Shown: positions 63,691 to 64,000 of the stretch, in pieces
How the letters are laid out: each line of letters opens with the position of its first letter
How positions within the stretch are numbered: the first letter of the stretch is position 1
DNA from: Chamaelirium japonicum
Taxonomy: Eukaryota > Streptophyta > Magnoliopsida > Liliales > Melanthiaceae
Direction of reading: 5' to 3'
Assembly (NCBI GenBank): GCA_947650365.1
Contig: OX393551.1
Span: forward strand, 91,362,697 to 91,426,696
Length of the DNA: 64,000 nucleotides
Made by a program: the position numbers and the translations under genes
Notes under the pieces: model-generated
Databases searched by the model: none
What the model was told of the DNA's origin: nothing
Seen by the model: the letters and a program-made list of their open reading frames with translations, nothing else

Positions 63691-64000
63691 ACGAATGAAT
63701 TAGAATGGATCGTATTAATGAATTAGAATGGATCGTGTGAATGAATTAGAATGGATCGTACGAATGAGTAAGAATGGATCGTGTGAATGAATTAGAATGG
63801 ATCATATGAATGAATTAGAATGGATCGTATGAATGAATTAGAATAGATCGTGCGAATAAATTAGAATGGATCGTATGTATGAATTAGAATAGATTGTGCG
63901 AATGAATTAGAATGGATCGTACGAATGAATTAGAATGGATACATTCATGCGAATGAATTAGAATGGATCGTATGAATGAATTAGAATCGATCGTACGAAT
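63691..64000 (+). repeat. Plus block, runs off the window
   Basis: Matches 40569-40880 at a 23,122-bp offset (TATTAATG, GTGTGAATG, GAGTAAG, GTATGTATG). The array clearly continues beyond 64000. Confidence 0.9.

Larger units (their letters stand above)
1..64000. repeat. Satellite array, 23-bp monomer with 28-bp variant
   Basis: The entire window is built from a 23-bp unit starting GAATGAATTAGAATGG with a 7-nt tail, typically ATCGTAC. Common tails are ATCGTGC, ATCGTAT, ATTGTAC and ATCATAC. Common core changes replace AATTAG by AAATAG or AGTAAG, and AATGAA by AAGGAA. A 28-bp form has ATACATTCGTGC after GAATGG, and 19-20-bp truncated forms also occur. Each consensus unit carries one GATC and one TCGTACGA. 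The + form is purine-rich (15 of 23) with six G to two C, so G/C skew reverses at every orientation change. No stretch longer than a few tens of bases departs from the repeat. I do not recognise this satellite as a named family. Confidence 0.97.
52874..64000. repeat. Large higher-order module, copy B
   Basis: Second copy of 31293-40900, running off the window end. It is longer than copy A because the 57403-59443 stretch is repeated at 59444-61576, and it lacks copy A's 520-bp-period duplication. Confidence 0.88.

Noticed and set aside
1..64000. CRISPR array
   Set aside because: Repeats are contiguous with no unique spacers and occur in both orientations. The 23-28-bp unit is a satellite.
1..64000. 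Human-type satellite II/III (GGAAT repeats)
   Set aside because: GAATG and GAATGG are frequent, but the period is 23 bp with a constant AATTAG and CGTAC part. Only a distant structural analogy is possible.
1..64000. Telomeric repeats or subtelomeric boundary
   Set aside because: No TTAGGG, TTTAGGG, TTAGG or similar runs were seen on either strand.
1..64000. CENP-B box or known centromeric motif
   Set aside because: No TTCG-N4-A-N2-CGGG pattern was found. GGG is almost absent apart from GAATGGGTC variants and the GGGCG spacers at 45866 and 47149.
1..64000. All strand switches as assembly artefacts
   Set aside because: Junctions recur with identical cores but different flanks and carry shared decay (for example GATTTC at 21546, GAATTTAT at 58200). 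Random misjoins would not produce this. Single artefactual joins, especially the perfect palindromes, cannot be excluded without reads.

Overview
The whole 64-kb window is satellite DNA. I found no supportable protein-coding gene, RNA gene, transposon, CRISPR array or unique-sequence island. The basic unit is about 23 bp, roughly 35% G+C. In + orientation it starts with GAATGAATTAGAATGG and ends in a variable 7-nt tail, usually ATCGTAC. A 28-bp variant carries ACATT inserted before CGTGC. An array this large and this diverged, with nested higher-order repeats, points to constitutive heterochromatin (centromeric, pericentromeric, subtelomeric or a B/sex-chromosome block) of a eukaryote. The species cannot be named from this sequence. 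Much of the variation falls at the two CpGs of the unit, which would suit a genome with cytosine methylation.

The striking property is orientation. The array is not one head-to-tail run. It switches strand about 80 times, giving 81 alternating blocks from about 20 bp to about 4.3 kb, close to half on each strand (about 31 kb + and 33 kb -). The junctions are not random. Of the 40 plus-to-minus switches, 24 share one 28-bp structure (GAATGGAT, a 12-nt spacer, ATCCATTC) and nine share a GAATTC centre. Most minus-to-plus switches also fall into a few recurring classes: an ACATGT centre, a TAATTA centre, and an A6-containing element. Most classes occur both directly and as reverse complements, so each junction probably arose once and was then spread by duplication and inversion.

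Layout. Positions 1-5780 are a mosaic of short to medium blocks. 5781-10062 is the longest + run. 11471-15355 is the longest - run. 15356-31216 has alternating 0.1-2.7-kb blocks, including a 90-bp perfect palindrome at 21087-21176 and four of the five A6 elements. 31293-40900 is a large module that recurs at 52874-64000 with a 21-23-kb offset. Between them lie another long repeat pair (40641-43080 and 48411-51119) and a 1283-bp tandem duplication (45174-47700). In the distal module a stretch of about 2.1 kb is tandemly duplicated (57403-61576). Differences between related copies are usually whole multiples of 23 bp, as expected from unequal exchange in phase with the monomer.

The ten open frames of 62-110 codons in the window are translations of the satellite itself (a 23-residue peptide period rich in Ile, His, Ser and Phe). 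They are not annotated as genes. All positions come from reading by eye. Block boundaries are good to a few bases at symmetric junctions and to about 10 bp elsewhere.
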